Source of the DNA: Synechococcus sp. BL107
Lineage (GTDB): Bacteria > Cyanobacteriota > Cyanobacteriia > PCC-6307 > Cyanobiaceae
Direction of reading: 5' to 3'
DNA length: 64,000 bases
Assembly (NCBI RefSeq): GCF_000153805.1
Contig: NZ_DS022298.1
Span: forward strand, 1,430,827 to 1,494,826
Below the pieces are notes generated by a model, which was not told the DNA's origin, searched no databases, and saw only the letters and a list, made by a program, of their open reading frames with translations. Made by a program: the position numbers and the translations under genes. This document shows, piece after piece, positions 36,249 to 45,677 of this stretch (position 1 is the first letter of the stretch; every line of letters begins with the position of its first letter).

Positions 36249-36809
36249 TCAAACAGAAGTCTTGTTTTGCAGATTCGTTAGAAAATCAAGCACTTCCTGG
36301 GCGTGGCCGCTGGGACGCACGGCCACCCACCGTTGCTGCAAAACCCCATCAGGATCAATCAAAAACGTGTGGCGCAACGAATAGGGAGCCATCCATGAGC
36401 CGTAGGCCTTGCTGACTGTTCCGTCCGGATCCGACAAGAGGGGGAAACTCAGTCCTTCGCTTTCGCAGAATGACTCGTGATCATCGACGCTGTCGGCGCT
36501 GATCCCAACCACCTCTGCATTTACGGCCAGATAGTCGGAGTGAAGCGTCTCGAATCCACGTGCTTCGATTGTGCAGCCGCCAGTAAAGTCCCTGGGGTAA
36601 AAATAAACAGCAACCCAACGGCCCTTGAAATCCTGCAAGGACCAGTTGCTCTGGTCGGGTTGTGAACGGCTGGAACCGGGCAAGCTGAAAGCTGGAGCTG
36701 CGTTGCCAGTTTCCAAAACAACACCCCCAAGAGCGGATGCTCTTGAGGGTTTAAGAGACAAAGCTGTGAGCAGTAGGCCGGTTCGAATTAGAAGTTCTCG
36801 CCGGCGCAC
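36249..36809 (-). CDS. Exported PrxQ/BCP-type peroxiredoxin
   Basis: A 186-residue thiol peroxidase. The N-terminus RRRELLIRTGLLLTALSL looks like a twin-arginine or lipid-exposed export signal, so a lumenal or periplasmic location is likely. The peroxidatic site is FYPRDFTGGCTIEARGF. Most PrxQ proteins have a second Cys five residues on; here that position is Arg, so the resolving Cys may be the one in SFCESEGLSF or another protein's thiol. It lies between rpmB and ggpS on the same strand. Confidence 0.88.
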   Translation of the reverse strand: MRRRELLIRTGLLLTALSLKPSRASALGGVVLETGNAAPAFSLPGSSRSQPDQSNWSLQDFKGRWVAVYFYPRDFTGGCTIEARGFETLHSDYLAVNAEVVGISADSVDDHESFCESEGLSFPLLSDPDGTVSKAYGSWMAPYSLRHTFLIDPDGVLQQRWVAVRPSGHAQEVLDFLTNLQNKTSV

Positions 36810-36820
36810 GTTCTACTAGA

Positions 36821-37057
36821 TCAGAGTTTGGCCAGGTTAATGCCCAAGGACTTGGCATAGGGACCTAATCCCTTTTTTTGGATCGTCTTCAACGCACGGG
36901 TGGTGACGCGCAATTTGATCCAACGATTCCCTTCAGCCCACCAGAGGCGACGTTGCTGCAGATTGGCCTGCTGCAACTTCTTGGTGCGGATGTGGGAATG
37001 GCTCACGGCCATGCCGTTATTGGCGCGAGTACCTGTGAGCTGACACACCCGAGACAT
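36821..37057 (-). CDS. rpmB: 50S ribosomal protein L28
   Basis: A 78-residue basic ribosomal protein. [20 protein letters not shown] and [19 protein letters not shown] are the L28 hallmarks. Only one Cys of the four-Cys zinc form is left, so this is the non-zinc type. It follows htpG on the same strand but has its own candidate promoter and a hairpin leader (37081-37117). Confidence 0.96.
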
Positions 37058-37080
37058 GTATTTGTCCTACTGATTGAGTT

Positions 37081-37117
37081 GGTTGGATCTGTACAAACAG
37101 GTCCAACCCCAATCTTA
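37081..37117 (-). promoter_or_regulatory. Candidate rpmB promoter and hairpin 5' leader
   Basis: On the minus strand an extended -10 (TGGTAAGAT, hexamer TAAGAT at 37117-37112) lies 5' of a strong dyad: GGTTGGACCTG (37108-37098) pairs with CAGATCCAACC (37091-37081), 11 bp with one wobble and a 6-base loop. Transcription would begin close to the 5' arm, so the mRNA would carry a hairpin about 25 bases before the rpmB ATG. No U-run follows, which argues against a terminator for htpG. Confidence 0.4.
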
Positions 37118-37132
37118 CCAAAAGGACCTTGA

Positions 37133-39037
37133 CTAAAGGCCTCGTTGCATCAGGGTTCCCATCAGTTCAGCGCTACGGGTTTGAAAGCCAGCAAGTTCGT
37201 TGGGCTCGAGACCGCCCACGCCAAGACGTGCCATGTCATAGAGATGGCGGGCGAGGTTTTCCGACAGGTTGAGGGTAGGAGAGCTCTCGCTGTTGCCCAC
37301 CAAAACACTTCCCGATTGAAGTTTGAGCAACCCTTCCACCAAAGGGTGTCGCCGATTCACCAGCAACACGTGATGATCGGGCAATCCTGGAAGCCGTTGC
37401 TCCATCAATGCGCCCATATCGTTGAGGCGGCGCATTTGCTCGGGAAGCAAAATCATCGCCGGTGGTGCTCCTTCCGCTTTAAGCGCTTGCACCTGCACGG
37501 TCACCTTCTCGTTGTTGAGCGCGTCTTTGATCAAGCTACGCAGCCGTTCTGAGTCGGTGGTGCCGTCTTGATCAGCCAATTCAGGGTCTTCTTCTTTGAG
37601 GCTTTCATCCAGCTCCGCATCCACACGTTGAAACTTGAGTTCCTCATGGCGGTATTCCAGCCATGGGATGAACTGTGTATCAATCACCGTTTCGAGCTTC
37701 AACACCTCTGCCCCCTGCGCTGTCCAAAGATTGAGTGCCCCCGCTTGGGAAACATCATCCGTGCTGTAAAGGATTCGTTTGCTGTTTTCCTCGCTCAATC
37801 GGCTTCGATATCCCTCCAGTGTGGTGAACGACTTGCCATTAGCCGCGATGGGGTCATCCCCTTCTGGCTCGTTGGGATTCGTTGTTGTTCCGAACAAAAT
37901 CAATTCAGACACTTGATCGGCAAACTTCTCATCTTCCATCGCACCAATTTTTACAAATGGCGCCAATGAATCCCAGGCTTCGGCATAAGCTTTCGGATCA
38001 TCTTTTTTGAGTGAACGTAAACGGTCGGAAACTTTTTTAGCCACAAAATTTCCAATCGAGCGCACACGACGATCTGTTTGTAAGGCACTTCTGCTTACAT
38101 TTAGTGGAATATCTGGAGAATCAATCACTCCCCTTAACGGAAGTAGATAGCGAGGCACGACCTCTTTGATGGAATCGCTAACAAAAACTTGGTTGCAATA
38201 CAACTTAATTTCTCCCTTCTCCCAATCGGCCCGTCCCGTTTGTTTCGGAAAGAATAAAATGCCTTGTAAATTATATGGATAGTCGGTATTGAGGTGCACC
38301 CAAAGGAGAGGGTCACCTTGAAATGGATAAAGATAGTTGTAAAGATCAATGTAATCTTGATCGCTTAAATCTCTGGAGCTCTTCCGCCATGGAGCCTCCA
38401 TTTTGTTGATTGTTTCACCTTCCAGTTGTACCGGTACTGACATAAAGTCGCAGTAGGTGTTAATGAGGGTGCGAATTCTCGCGGGCTCCAGATATTCCAT
38501 CTCTTCTTCCATGAGATGGAGAACAACATCGGTTCCAGGCTCACTGCGCTCTGCTCCCGACAAGTTGAAATTGGGCGACCCATCACAGCTCCAACAAACA
38601 GACTCCTGATCAGGTTTGGCGGACTGGGTGATTAGCTCGACGCGGTCGGCCACCATGAAGCTTGAGTAGAAGCCAAGACCAAAGTGGCCGATGATCGCGT
38701 CGTCCTCTTGTTTGTATTTCTCTAAAAAATCCTCAGCGCTGGAGAAGGCCACCTGATTGATATAGCGCTTCACTTCATCGGAGGTCATGCCGATGCCATT
38801 GTCAGAAATGGTGAGGGTTTTGGCTTCACGATCCACGTGGATCGTGATGGCGCCATCGTCTCCCTCGGAGCAATCGCCAGCCATGGCAGCCATCCTTCGC
38901 TTGCTGATGGCATCCACTCCGTTGCTGACAAGTTCCCTGAGAAAGACTTCATGGCCTGAATAGACGGCCTTTTTAATGATCGGGAAGATGTTTTCGGTGT
39001 GGATCTGAATTTGACCCTGTTCGTCCAACACCGCCAT
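37133..39037 (-). CDS. htpG: Chaperone HtpG (Hsp90)
   Basis: The 634-residue cytoplasmic Hsp90. ATP-site boxes are LRELVSNGVDAISKRR, ISDNGIGMTSDEV and IGHFGLGFYSSFMV. Note that the usual 'SNASDA' box reads SNGVDAI here. Middle and C-terminal domains follow and end normally. The ATG at 39037 is chosen because it starts AVLDEQGQIQIHTENIFPI; the open frame to 39274 runs through the start of the divergent membrane protein. In cyanobacteria HtpG supports heat and light stress tolerance. Confidence 0.95.
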   Translation of the reverse strand: MAVLDEQGQIQIHTENIFPIIKKAVYSGHEVFLRELVSNGVDAISKRRMAAMAGDCSEGDDGAITIHVDREAKTLTISDNGIGMTSDEVKRYINQVAFSSAEDFLEKYKQEDDAIIGHFGLGFYSSFMVADRVELITQSAKPDQESVCWSCDGSPNFNLSGAERSEPGTDVVLHLMEEEMEYLEPARIRTLINTYCDFMSVPVQLEGETINKMEAPWRKSSRDLSDQDYIDLYNYLYPFQGDPLLWVHLNTDYPYNLQGILFFPKQTGRADWEKGEIKLYCNQVFVSDSIKEVVPRYLLPLRGVIDSPDIPLNVSRSALQTDRRVRSIGNFVAKKVSDRLRSLKKDDPKAYAEAWDSLAPFVKIGAMEDEKFADQVSELILFGTTTNPNEPEGDDPIAANGKSFTTLEGYRSRLSEENSKRILYSTDDVSQAGALNLWTAQGAEVLKLETVIDTQFIPWLEYRHEELKFQRVDAELDESLKEEDPELADQDGTTDSERLRSLIKDALNNEKVTVQVQALKAEGAPPAMILLPEQMRRLNDMGALMEQRLPGLPDHHVLLVNRRHPLVEGLLKLQSGSVLVGNSESSPTLNLSENLARHLYDMARLGVGGLEPNELAGFQTRSAELMGTLMQRGL

Positions 39038-39169
39038 GACAACAACGTGAAAACTCGACCTTAGAGAGAGAGGTAGGCCTAACTCAACGACGGTTGAAGG
39101 AGGGGTCTCCGAACCATCCCGGTTTGGCTGCTCACCCCTCTGGCAAAGTTGTTTTTTGACTGGCTGGTC

Positions 39170-39778
39170 ATGAATTTGCAGGGGTGGCGACTCACGACCT
39201 TGGTGACCTGTCTCATCGTTGTTGGCCTGCTGTTCAACTTTGGGTTGGCGGGATGGAATGCACCAGCCATTCATCAGGCGATCGATGCGACGGGGCGTAG
39301 TTCCCTCATCCTTTTTGCGATTGCCTTTACGTCTTCCAGCCTTGAAAGTCTTTGGCCGTCTTCTCTCTCGCGTTGGACGCTGCGAAATCGGCGTTGGATC
39401 GGTCTCAGTTTTGCTTCATCCCATTTCATCCATCTCGGTCTGATCGTCTCGATGACCGTTTTGTTTCCGGATCCATTCGTTAGTCAACAATCCATGGCTC
39501 AGTGGGTGTTTGGTGGACTTGCCTATGGGTTTGTGTTTTTGATGGCACTCACCTCAACCGATCAGGCCCAGCACTGGATGGGAATGAAGAACTGGAAGCG
39601 TCTTCACTTTGTTGGAAGTCATTGGATCTGGGTGCTTTTCTTGCTGACTTACGTGAAACACGTCAAGGAAGGACCACTCGGGTTTTATCTCCCCTTCTTG
39701 GTGTTCACGTTGGCGCTGATTCCAATTCGTTATGCAAAACACATCCCTCCGAAAGCTCCCCTCGGCGCATCGATGTGA
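39170..39778 (+). CDS. MsrQ-like ferric reductase-domain membrane protein
   Basis: A 202-residue protein with about six hydrophobic helices. Histidines in SSHFIHLGLI and in RLHFVGSHWIWVLFL are placed as haem ligands in MsrQ/YedZ and ferric-reductase-like domains. In bacteria MsrQ passes electrons from the membrane to the periplasmic methionine sulphoxide reductase MsrP; no msrP is seen here. The start is ATG 39170; a TTG at 39149 adds seven residues. It is convergent with a ferredoxin gene. Confidence 0.72.
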   Translation: MNLQGWRLTTLVTCLIVVGLLFNFGLAGWNAPAIHQAIDATGRSSLILFAIAFTSSSLESLWPSSLSRWTLRNRRWIGLSFASSHFIHLGLIVSMTVLFPDPFVSQQSMAQWVFGGLAYGFVFLMALTSTDQAQHWMGMKNWKRLHFVGSHWIWVLFLLTYVKHVKEGPLGFYLPFLVFTLALIPIRYAKHIPPKAPLGASM

Positions 39779-39787
39779 GCGGCTCCC

Positions 39788-40012
39788 TCAGCTGACTTTC
39801 TGAAGATCTGGCCGCTCTTCGGCCAGAATCGCCCCTTCAACGGGACAGACCTGCAGGCAGATCCCGCAATCGATGCAGGTGTCGAAATTGATCACGTAGA
39901 AATCTGTGCCTTTGGTGTTTTTGCCGTTGCCTTGGTCGATACAGGCCACTGGGCAGGCATCAACGCAATCGGCGATGCCTTCGCACACCTCAGAAACGAT
40001 GGTGTGAGCCAT
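39788..40012 (-). CDS. Ferredoxin with predicted 3Fe-4S and 4Fe-4S clusters
   Basis: A 74-residue bacterial-type ferredoxin. The second motif is a normal CIDCGICLQVCP. In the first motif (VCEGIADCVDACP) the classical spacing CxxCxxCxxxCP is kept but the second Cys is Ile13, leaving C10, C16 and C20. Loss of that ligand is what is seen in [3Fe-4S] sites, so a 7Fe ferredoxin is predicted. It is not PsaC, which has two intact motifs. Its redox partner is unknown; hisZ is the neighbour. Confidence 0.85.
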   Translation of the reverse strand: MAHTIVSEVCEGIADCVDACPVACIDQGNGKNTKGTDFYVINFDTCIDCGICLQVCPVEGAILAEERPDLQKVS

Positions 40013-40039
40013 GGCAAATCAATCTCCGTTAGTTGAATA

Positions 40040-41218
40040 TTAAAGATCGATCCAATCGAGCTGAAGGTTCCCTCGCGCTTGCGAAAGAGCCTGGGCTTCA
40101 TCGATGGATCGAATCGGCTGAAGCTCAAGAACAGCACGATGTCCTTTCGCGTGCCACTGCCGCTGGTGATCTAGGGCCGTTTCCAAGTTTGCATTCGAGG
40201 AATATGCCACCAGCACATTTTTCGCCTCTGCTTGAACCGAGTTGTCTTCCACCATCAGCTCTCGAATCGAATCGATCGCCAAACTGAAGCCTGCGCCAAA
40301 CGCTTGGTTTGGTGGGGCTCCACACCGTTGAACCAGCTCGTCGTAACGACCGCCACGGGCAAGCACCTCAGGTGCTGATCGTCCGTTGCAGACCAGCTGA
40401 AAGACCAACCCGGTGTACAGCTCAAATTGGGGCTGAAAGGTTGGGTCGAGTTGCAGAACGACCTCCTGCTCTAGTGCAGTTTTGCTGAGGAGCGAGCAGA
40501 GGCGATCGAGATCATCGAAGACGGGTTGTTGGCCAAACAATTGTTGTAGTTGCTGGAGCACATCCGTTGGCGTTCCACGACACTCCATTAGTGCCAGCAG
40601 GGTTTGCCGTTGGTTGGGCAACAACTCCATTGTTTCAACGGCTAGACGGTCGAAATGGATCAGAGCTGAACGCACCGCATCCCGTTTCGGACCCGCATAT
40701 GGAGAGAGGATCAATTCCATGAGTTGGGTATGTCCCAACAGCAGTCGAGGCTGCGTCAATCGGCCCAGCTTTAAAGCAGCGATGGATGCCATCAGCAGGC
40801 TGAGCAATTCCATCTCCGCTTCGATGGCAGCGACCCCAAACAGCTCCACTCCGCTTTGGAGGTTTTCTTCAATGCACTGACCACCCTCGTCAGCAGCCCT
40901 GGATCGAAACACGGTGCCCGACGCCCACAAACGCATGGGGCGTGGTCGTGTTGCCAGTCGCGTGCAGGCTGCTCGAGCAATCGAAGCCGTCATCTCTGGC
41001 CGTAGGCCCAATGGATCGTCAGCCACAAGACGCACGATGTCGCGACTGGCGATGGCGCCCCCCGCCATCAAGGTTTTCATCCGTTCTACGCGGGGAGGAG
41101 AAACCTCGTCATAACCCCAGAGTCGAAACACTCGAGCAAGTCGCTCAGTGAGGTTCCGATTGGTTTCTACCTGGCGCGGGTTCAGATCCCTTGCGCCAGC
41201 GGCAGGTTGCAGCGCCAT
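40040..41218 (-). CDS. hisZ: ATP phosphoribosyltransferase regulatory subunit HisZ
   Basis: HisZ is a catalytically dead histidyl-tRNA synthetase relative that forms the active ATP phosphoribosyltransferase with the short HisG. The 392 residues include [34 protein letters not shown] and [17 protein letters not shown], the motif 1/2 regions without a tRNA-binding domain. ATG 41218 ([16 protein letters not shown]) is chosen over the longer frame to 41272. hisG is not adjacent. The IMPase-family gene lies 22 bp upstream on the same strand. Confidence 0.92.
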   Translation of the reverse strand: MALQPAAGARDLNPRQVETNRNLTERLARVFRLWGYDEVSPPRVERMKTLMAGGAIASRDIVRLVADDPLGLRPEMTASIARAACTRLATRPRPMRLWASGTVFRSRAADEGGQCIEENLQSGVELFGVAAIEAEMELLSLLMASIAALKLGRLTQPRLLLGHTQLMELILSPYAGPKRDAVRSALIHFDRLAVETMELLPNQRQTLLALMECRGTPTDVLQQLQQLFGQQPVFDDLDRLCSLLSKTALEQEVVLQLDPTFQPQFELYTGLVFQLVCNGRSAPEVLARGGRYDELVQRCGAPPNQAFGAGFSLAIDSIRELMVEDNSVQAEAKNVLVAYSSNANLETALDHQRQWHAKGHRAVLELQPIRSIDEAQALSQARGNLQLDWIDL

Positions 41219-41240
41219 TGTCGGATTACTCGCCTTGTGA

Positions 41241-42128
41241 TCAGGATCCCATGGCCGTGACCTCGGGCGCACCGAAGTCTGATCCTTTTAAGGGCGTCAC
41301 CTGGGCAAGACCATTCACAATTGCTGGATGGAGCTGCGCTCCAGCGGCGACGACTCGGCCACTGTTGAGTTGAAATGCATCGCCTTGATATCCACTGATA
41401 CGGCCTCCAGCGATCTCCACCAAGGCGACACCTGCCGCAAGGTCCCACGGAGACAAACCACGTTCCCAGTAGCCGTCTTGACGTCCTGCGGCGACGAAGG
41501 CCAAGTCGACGGCTGCGGCACCTCCGCGCCGAACTCCCCGGGTGCGATGGGTGAACCAACAAAACTCTGCGTAGTTGTTGTCTAAGCGTGTGTGTCGGTC
41601 GTAGGCGAATCCAGTGACGAGCAATGAATCCTCGAGTTGTTGACAGCTGCTCACGTTGATCGCTTGTTCGTTGCAGAACGCCCCAAGTCCGGGTGCTCCC
41701 CAATACAGCTCACCAAGAAAAGGAACCGCTATTGCTCCAAGCACTGGTGTTTGACGAAACGTCAGTCCAATGGATGTGGCGAAAAACGGATATCCATGCG
41801 CAAAGTTCGTTGTGCCATCAAGAGGATCAACGCACCAACGCAGGCCGTCCTGTTCACCTGCGGAGCCACTCTCTTCAGCCAAGACGGCGATGTCTGGCGT
41901 TGCAGCTGCCAAAACATCCAAAACAACTTTTTCTGCGGCGAGATCGGCGTTGGTGACAAGGTCTCCGACGCGACCTTTGCTTTCAATGGAGGCCAGGCGT
42001 CCGTAGTGGCGCATCAACTCAGCTCCACCTTGTTCAGCGGCCTCGCGAGCGATGCCAACGAGTCGCGTGAGTTCGGTTGTGGTTAAGCCGGCCTCTGTTG
42101 CGGCCGTGGCTGTGAGTTGTTGTGCCAT
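41241..42128 (-). CDS. Inositol monophosphatase-family phosphatase
   Basis: A 295-residue Mg-dependent, lithium-sensitive type phosphatase. Metal-site motifs are [35 protein letters not shown], and [18 protein letters not shown]. Substrates of the family include inositol phosphate, histidinol phosphate (HisN) and fructose bisphosphate. Position next to hisZ hints at histidinol phosphate, but this is inference. ATG 42128 starts the recognisable domain, 4 bp after the ferredoxin stop. Confidence 0.9.
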   Translation of the reverse strand: MAQQLTATAATEAGLTTTELTRLVGIAREAAEQGGAELMRHYGRLASIESKGRVGDLVTNADLAAEKVVLDVLAAATPDIAVLAEESGSAGEQDGLRWCVDPLDGTTNFAHGYPFFATSIGLTFRQTPVLGAIAVPFLGELYWGAPGLGAFCNEQAINVSSCQQLEDSLLVTGFAYDRHTRLDNNYAEFCWFTHRTRGVRRGGAAAVDLAFVAAGRQDGYWERGLSPWDLAAGVALVEIAGGRISGYQGDAFQLNSGRVVAAGAQLHPAIVNGLAQVTPLKGSDFGAPEVTAMGS

Positions 42129-42132
42129 GGAT

Positions 42133-42501
42133 TCACTCTTCTTCAATGGGGAGACCAGGACTGACTTTGCCGCGGCCAAAGTGTTGACCAAATTGCAGTT
42201 CGTAGACCTCGTCTTCGTCTTGGGTCTCTGCTTCGAGAGGACCAATGGCTCTGGCGACGCAGAGCAATCCGTAACCCTGACGGCGCAACTCATGGGACAA
42301 GCCCATGGCTTCTTGTTGATCAAGCTGGCCGCTTTGGACGCGGACGGCACAGCTCGTACAGCATCCATTGCGACAGGAGAAAGGAAGCGGATCTCCTTGC
42401 TGCTCAAAGCTGTGAAGGATGTAGTCGCCTTCTGGAACCTCGTGGGTGATGGTGCGGTTCTCCTGCCGCCAGTGAATGGTGATCTGGTGGCTGGGGCTCA
42501 T
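42133..42501 (-). CDS. Plant-type 2Fe-2S ferredoxin
   Basis: A 122-residue ferredoxin with cluster ligands in SCRNGCCTSCAVRV and a fourth Cys in GLLCVARAIG. The C-terminus is acidic. It is longer than the ~97-residue photosynthetic PetF and its sequence around the cluster (NGCCTSC) differs from PetF (GACSTC), so it is probably one of the minor divergent ferredoxins, with an unknown partner. ATG 42501 or 42510 is the start. The tRNA-Ser gene is divergent, about 50 bp away. Confidence 0.9.
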   Translation of the reverse strand: MSPSHQITIHWRQENRTITHEVPEGDYILHSFEQQGDPLPFSCRNGCCTSCAVRVQSGQLDQQEAMGLSHELRRQGYGLLCVARAIGPLEAETQDEDEVYELQFGQHFGRGKVSPGLPIEEE

Positions 42502-42555
42502 GCCATCCATCTGGAAACGCCCTGCTACATTGGCATCTGCCCCATAAAAGCCGGT

Positions 42556-42642
42556 GGAGAGCTGGCCGAGTGGTCGAAGGCGCAGCACTGGAAATGCTGT
42601 ATAGGGGCAACTCTATCGAGGGTTCGAATCCCTCGCTCTCCG
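42556..42642 (+). tRNA. tRNA-Ser (anticodon GGA)
   Basis: The 87-base gene has acceptor arms GGAGAGC (42556-42562) and GCTCTCC (42635-42641) with discriminator G. The anticodon stem CAGCA/TGCTG encloses the loop CTGGAAA, giving anticodon GGA at 42590-42592. A long variable arm follows, as expected for a class II serine tRNA, and the T arm holds GGTTCGAATCC. The CCA end is not encoded. It reads UCC and UCU codons. Confidence 0.97.
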
Positions 42643-42647
42643 CTATT

Positions 42648-42674
42648 CCGGTCCTCACGGGCCGGATTTTTTTT
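42648..42674 (+). terminator. Intrinsic terminator after tRNA-Ser
   Basis: CCGGTCC and GGGCCGG form a 7-bp stem (one wobble) around a TCAC loop, then ATTTTTTTT. This is a canonical Rho-independent terminator for the tRNA transcript. The remaining gap to 42782 is AT-rich with nothing else seen. Confidence 0.92.
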
Positions 42675-42782
42675 GGAAAATCTCTCAGATAAGTCTGAAA
42701 GAAGACGCAACCTTCAAGTAAAAACGACACAATATTTAGATCTACAAGCCAGGCAGTATTTGTTTATATCTTATTTTGAAGT

Positions 42783-43601
42783 CTAGCCAAATCGCCCAGA
42801 CACATAGTCTTGCGTGGCTTGCTGTTGGGGAGAATTAAAAATCGATTGCGTATCATTGAACTCCACTAAATAGCCAACTTTTCCAGATCGGTTTTCCACT
42901 GTCTCTGCGTTGAAAAAGGCTGTTTCGTCGCTGACTCGTACGGCTTGCTGCATGTTGTGAGTCACAATCACAATCGTGAAACTCTTTTTGAGCTCATGCA
43001 TGGTTTCTTCAATTTTTAATGTCGATATCGGGTCTAGGGCAGAACAAGGTTCGTCCATCAAGATGACTTCCGGTTGGATGGCGATCGTGCGGGCGATACA
43101 CAGGCGTTGTTGTTGCCCACCAGAAAGGGAGTAGCCGCTCTCTTTTAGCTTGTCTTTGCATTCATCCCAAACAGCTGCCTGACGCAGAGAGCGCTCCACC
43201 AATTCATCCATATTTCCCTTGTAGCCATTGATGCGGGCCCCGAAAGCCACGTTTTCGTAAATACTTTTGGGAAATGGATTGGGCTGTTGAAACACCATTC
43301 CAATGCGCCGTCTTACTTCCACTGGGTCGACCGCTGCAGCATATAAATCCACACCATCAAACAAAACGCGACCTTTCAACGTACAACCTTCGATAAGGTC
43401 ATTCATACGATTAATCGATCGCAAGATCGTCGACTTACCGCATCCCGAAGGCCCAATTAAAGCTGTTACTTTCCCACTTGGTATATCACAATAAACATCT
43501 CGTACTGCAGCAGAATTGCCATAGCTGATGGTCACATTCTGCATTGAAACAGCAACTTCTTCTTGGGTGCTTGGCTGAATGTCTGCGGATTCGGAGGTCA
43601 T
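42783..43601 (-). CDS. pstB: Phosphate ABC transporter ATPase PstB
   Basis: The 272-residue ATPase of the high-affinity phosphate transporter. Walker A is GPSGCGKST, the signature is [18 protein letters not shown], and Walker B is [12 protein letters not shown]. Start ATG 43601 ([10 protein letters not shown]) is chosen over the longer frame back to 43706, which overlaps pstA. It is the last gene of pstC-pstA-pstB. The substrate-binding pstS and the phoU regulator are not in the window. Confidence 0.96.
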   Translation of the reverse strand: MTSESADIQPSTQEEVAVSMQNVTISYGNSAAVRDVYCDIPSGKVTALIGPSGCGKSTILRSINRMNDLIEGCTLKGRVLFDGVDLYAAAVDPVEVRRRIGMVFQQPNPFPKSIYENVAFGARINGYKGNMDELVERSLRQAAVWDECKDKLKESGYSLSGGQQQRLCIARTIAIQPEVILMDEPCSALDPISTLKIEETMHELKKSFTIVIVTHNMQQAVRVSDETAFFNAETVENRSGKVGYLVEFNDTQSIFNSPQQQATQDYVSGRFG

Positions 43602-43671
43602 GGTGCCCTGTGATTGGTTAAGTAGTGGAAGACGTCGGGGAAACCTTTGGATGAAAGCTTGCTTCGATGAT

Positions 43672-44586
43672 TCATCTGGATGCGACCCGTCCAAGCCAGC
43701 GCGCAAATAAATTGAGGGCCAAAATTAATGCTACGAGGACAAAAGAAGCAGCCCAAGCCAATTCATTTTGCACTTCAAGGGGCATGATCGAAAAATTATA
43801 AATTAAGACTGATAATGTGGCAATCGACGAAAACCACCCGTCCACTGACAATAGATCTGCCCAGTAGGGAGAAAATAATGCCGTGAAGATAAGAGGTGCT
43901 GTTTCGCCTGCTGCCCTTGCAATGGCAAGCACCACCCCAGTCGCAATCGGTGTAAATGCCGCTGGCAATGTGATCCGAGTGATCGTGATGAATCGAGAGG
44001 CCCCAACGCCCAAGGCCCCACGACGAAGATCGTCTGGCACCAGCTTTAATCCTTCATCCGTTGTTTTAATGACGGTTGGAATCATTAGGATTGAAAGTGC
44101 TAATCCGCCTGCAACGGCGCTGTAGGCATTTCCAAATATCAGTCTGGTCGTTACGAGTGTTCCGTATATAAATACGCCAGCAATGATGGATGGCACTCCA
44201 GAAAGAACGTTGGTTCCGAAGCGGATAAATTGTGCAAACCAATCAGATCTTGAATATTCTGCCAAATAAATTCCTCCGCCAACGCCTATCGGAATTGCAA
44301 ATAATGCTGCAACAAATGTAACCACAAATGTTCCAATGATTGCATTTCCGATTCCACCTCCTTCTAGCCCAGGGGGTGGTGGCAGTTCGGTAAAGAGGCT
44401 GATGCTGATTTTCGAGGCACCCTTGAGTAATACGTAACCCAAGACAAGAATTAATGGCAGAACAGCAACGATTGAAAACAGTGCTGCCAGTCCTGTCATA
44501 AATCGGTTGCCAAGATTACGCTTGATATTTGGTTTGTAGTTAAGTTGTTTTTGTCTTGTGATAAGACCAGCATTATTGATGTTCAT
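43672..44586 (-). CDS. pstA: Phosphate ABC transporter permease PstA
   Basis: A 304-residue inner-membrane permease with six helices. The PstA-like cytoplasmic loop [21 protein letters not shown] and the channel region with [15 protein letters not shown] type residues are present. The start ATG lies 1 bp after the pstC stop; its own stop is 70 bp before pstB. Confidence 0.95.
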   Translation of the reverse strand: MNINNAGLITRQKQLNYKPNIKRNLGNRFMTGLAALFSIVAVLPLILVLGYVLLKGASKISISLFTELPPPPGLEGGGIGNAIIGTFVVTFVAALFAIPIGVGGGIYLAEYSRSDWFAQFIRFGTNVLSGVPSIIAGVFIYGTLVTTRLIFGNAYSAVAGGLALSILMIPTVIKTTDEGLKLVPDDLRRGALGVGASRFITITRITLPAAFTPIATGVVLAIARAAGETAPLIFTALFSPYWADLLSVDGWFSSIATLSVLIYNFSIMPLEVQNELAWAASFVLVALILALNLFARWLGRVASR

Positions 44587-44587
44587 G

Positions 44588-45538
44588 TCAGTATTTGAGG
44601 CTGAGCCGTTTCACAAGCAGCTGCGCCAAAATGTTGACGGCCAATGTCATGATCATAAGTACGAAGGCGGCATACATCAATGATGAAACCTGCGATCCAT
44701 CAGCCTCACCAAATTGGTTGGCAAGCATTGCAGAAATTGTATTGCCAGGTGCCAATAAGGAGAAACTAAAATTATTTGAGTTTCCAATAATCATTGTTAC
44801 TGCCATCGTTTCGCCCATCGCTCGGCCTAGGGCAAGCATCACGCCTCCGACGATGCCAGAGATTGCTGCAGGTAAGGTTACGTTGGTAATCGCGCCCCAG
44901 CGAGTGGTTCCGATTCCATAGGCTGCCTGAGTTAATCGTTCAGGAACTTGTTGAAGCGAATCACGGGTGATTGCGGTGATGATTGGTAGAATCATCACCA
45001 CTAAAATCAACACGGCTGGCAAGGTTCCTGGCCCCATTGGTGGAGAGCTAAATAGGGGGATCCAGCCAAAATAGGTGTACAGCATTTCGAGGCCTGGCCG
45101 AATGAATGGCTCCATCACAAAGATGGCCCATAAGCCGAGAACTACTGATGGAACTGCTGCTAATAACTCCACCATCAATCCGATAAAGTTTCTTATTTTT
45201 TGCGGAATAATGTTTTCTGTAATGAATATTGCCGTTCCAACCCCCAATGGAATGGCAATGAAGAGTGACAAGATCGAGGTCACTAATGTGCCGTAAATTG
45301 CGGCCCCAGCCCCGTATTCATCATCGACGGGGTTCCAATCAGACGTGATTAAAAACTCCCAGCCATACCGAAGCATGGATGGCAGGCCCCCCTGAAACAC
45401 CACGAACAAAATGGCGAACAGGACAAGGGCCACGACCGACGCCAGGATCACCGCCAAGTTTTTGAAACCCGAGTCCACCAGCTTTTCGGACTGCGGTCGT
45501 TTGCGGAGTCGGTACTGATCGTCCAAGTTGCTGGACAT
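44588..45538 (-). CDS. pstC: Phosphate ABC transporter permease PstC
   Basis: A 316-residue inner-membrane permease. N-terminal cytoplasmic stretch (DDQYRLRKRPQSEKLVDS) precedes the first helix, and the conserved PVDDEYGAGAAIYGTLVTS and GAITNVTLPAAISGIVGG segments are visible. ATG 45538 is preferred; a longer frame to 45607 exists. It is the first gene of the pst operon and is divergent from dnaK with about 139 bp between starts. I could not confirm a Pho box there. Confidence 0.95.
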   Translation of the reverse strand: MSSNLDDQYRLRKRPQSEKLVDSGFKNLAVILASVVALVLFAILFVVFQGGLPSMLRYGWEFLITSDWNPVDDEYGAGAAIYGTLVTSILSLFIAIPLGVGTAIFITENIIPQKIRNFIGLMVELLAAVPSVVLGLWAIFVMEPFIRPGLEMLYTYFGWIPLFSSPPMGPGTLPAVLILVVMILPIITAITRDSLQQVPERLTQAAYGIGTTRWGAITNVTLPAAISGIVGGVMLALGRAMGETMAVTMIIGNSNNFSFSLLAPGNTISAMLANQFGEADGSQVSSLMYAAFVLMIMTLAVNILAQLLVKRLSLKY

Positions 45539-45677
45539 TGATCGGAGGATCACACCTCCCCTAAGTATGGGAGAGATCGGTCCTGGGTTCCTTGTGATCC
45601 CGAACACAAATACATGTCGGTTTGCTGGAGGCTTATTCGTTACCGGCCGTTAGCCTGGAGTTCCACTGATCGCGGGT

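Noticed and set aside
36240-36256. TTGACA-like -35 for ggpS at the end of the peroxiredoxin gene
   Set aside because: No convincing -10 hexamer lies at 16-18 bases; one hexamer is not evidence.
39149-39274. htpG start extended to 39274
   Set aside because: The extension has no Hsp90 similarity and runs antisense over the membrane protein start.
39807-39827. TCTGGCCG/CGGCCAGA stem at the end of the ferredoxin gene
   Set aside because: It lies within coding sequence with no T-run on either strand, so terminator evidence is weak.
45615-45660. Possible Pho box (TTA repeats in CTTATTCGTTACCGGCCGTTAG) before pstC
   Set aside because: The TTA spacing is 7 and 10 bases, not the regular 11-base period of cyanobacterial Pho boxes.
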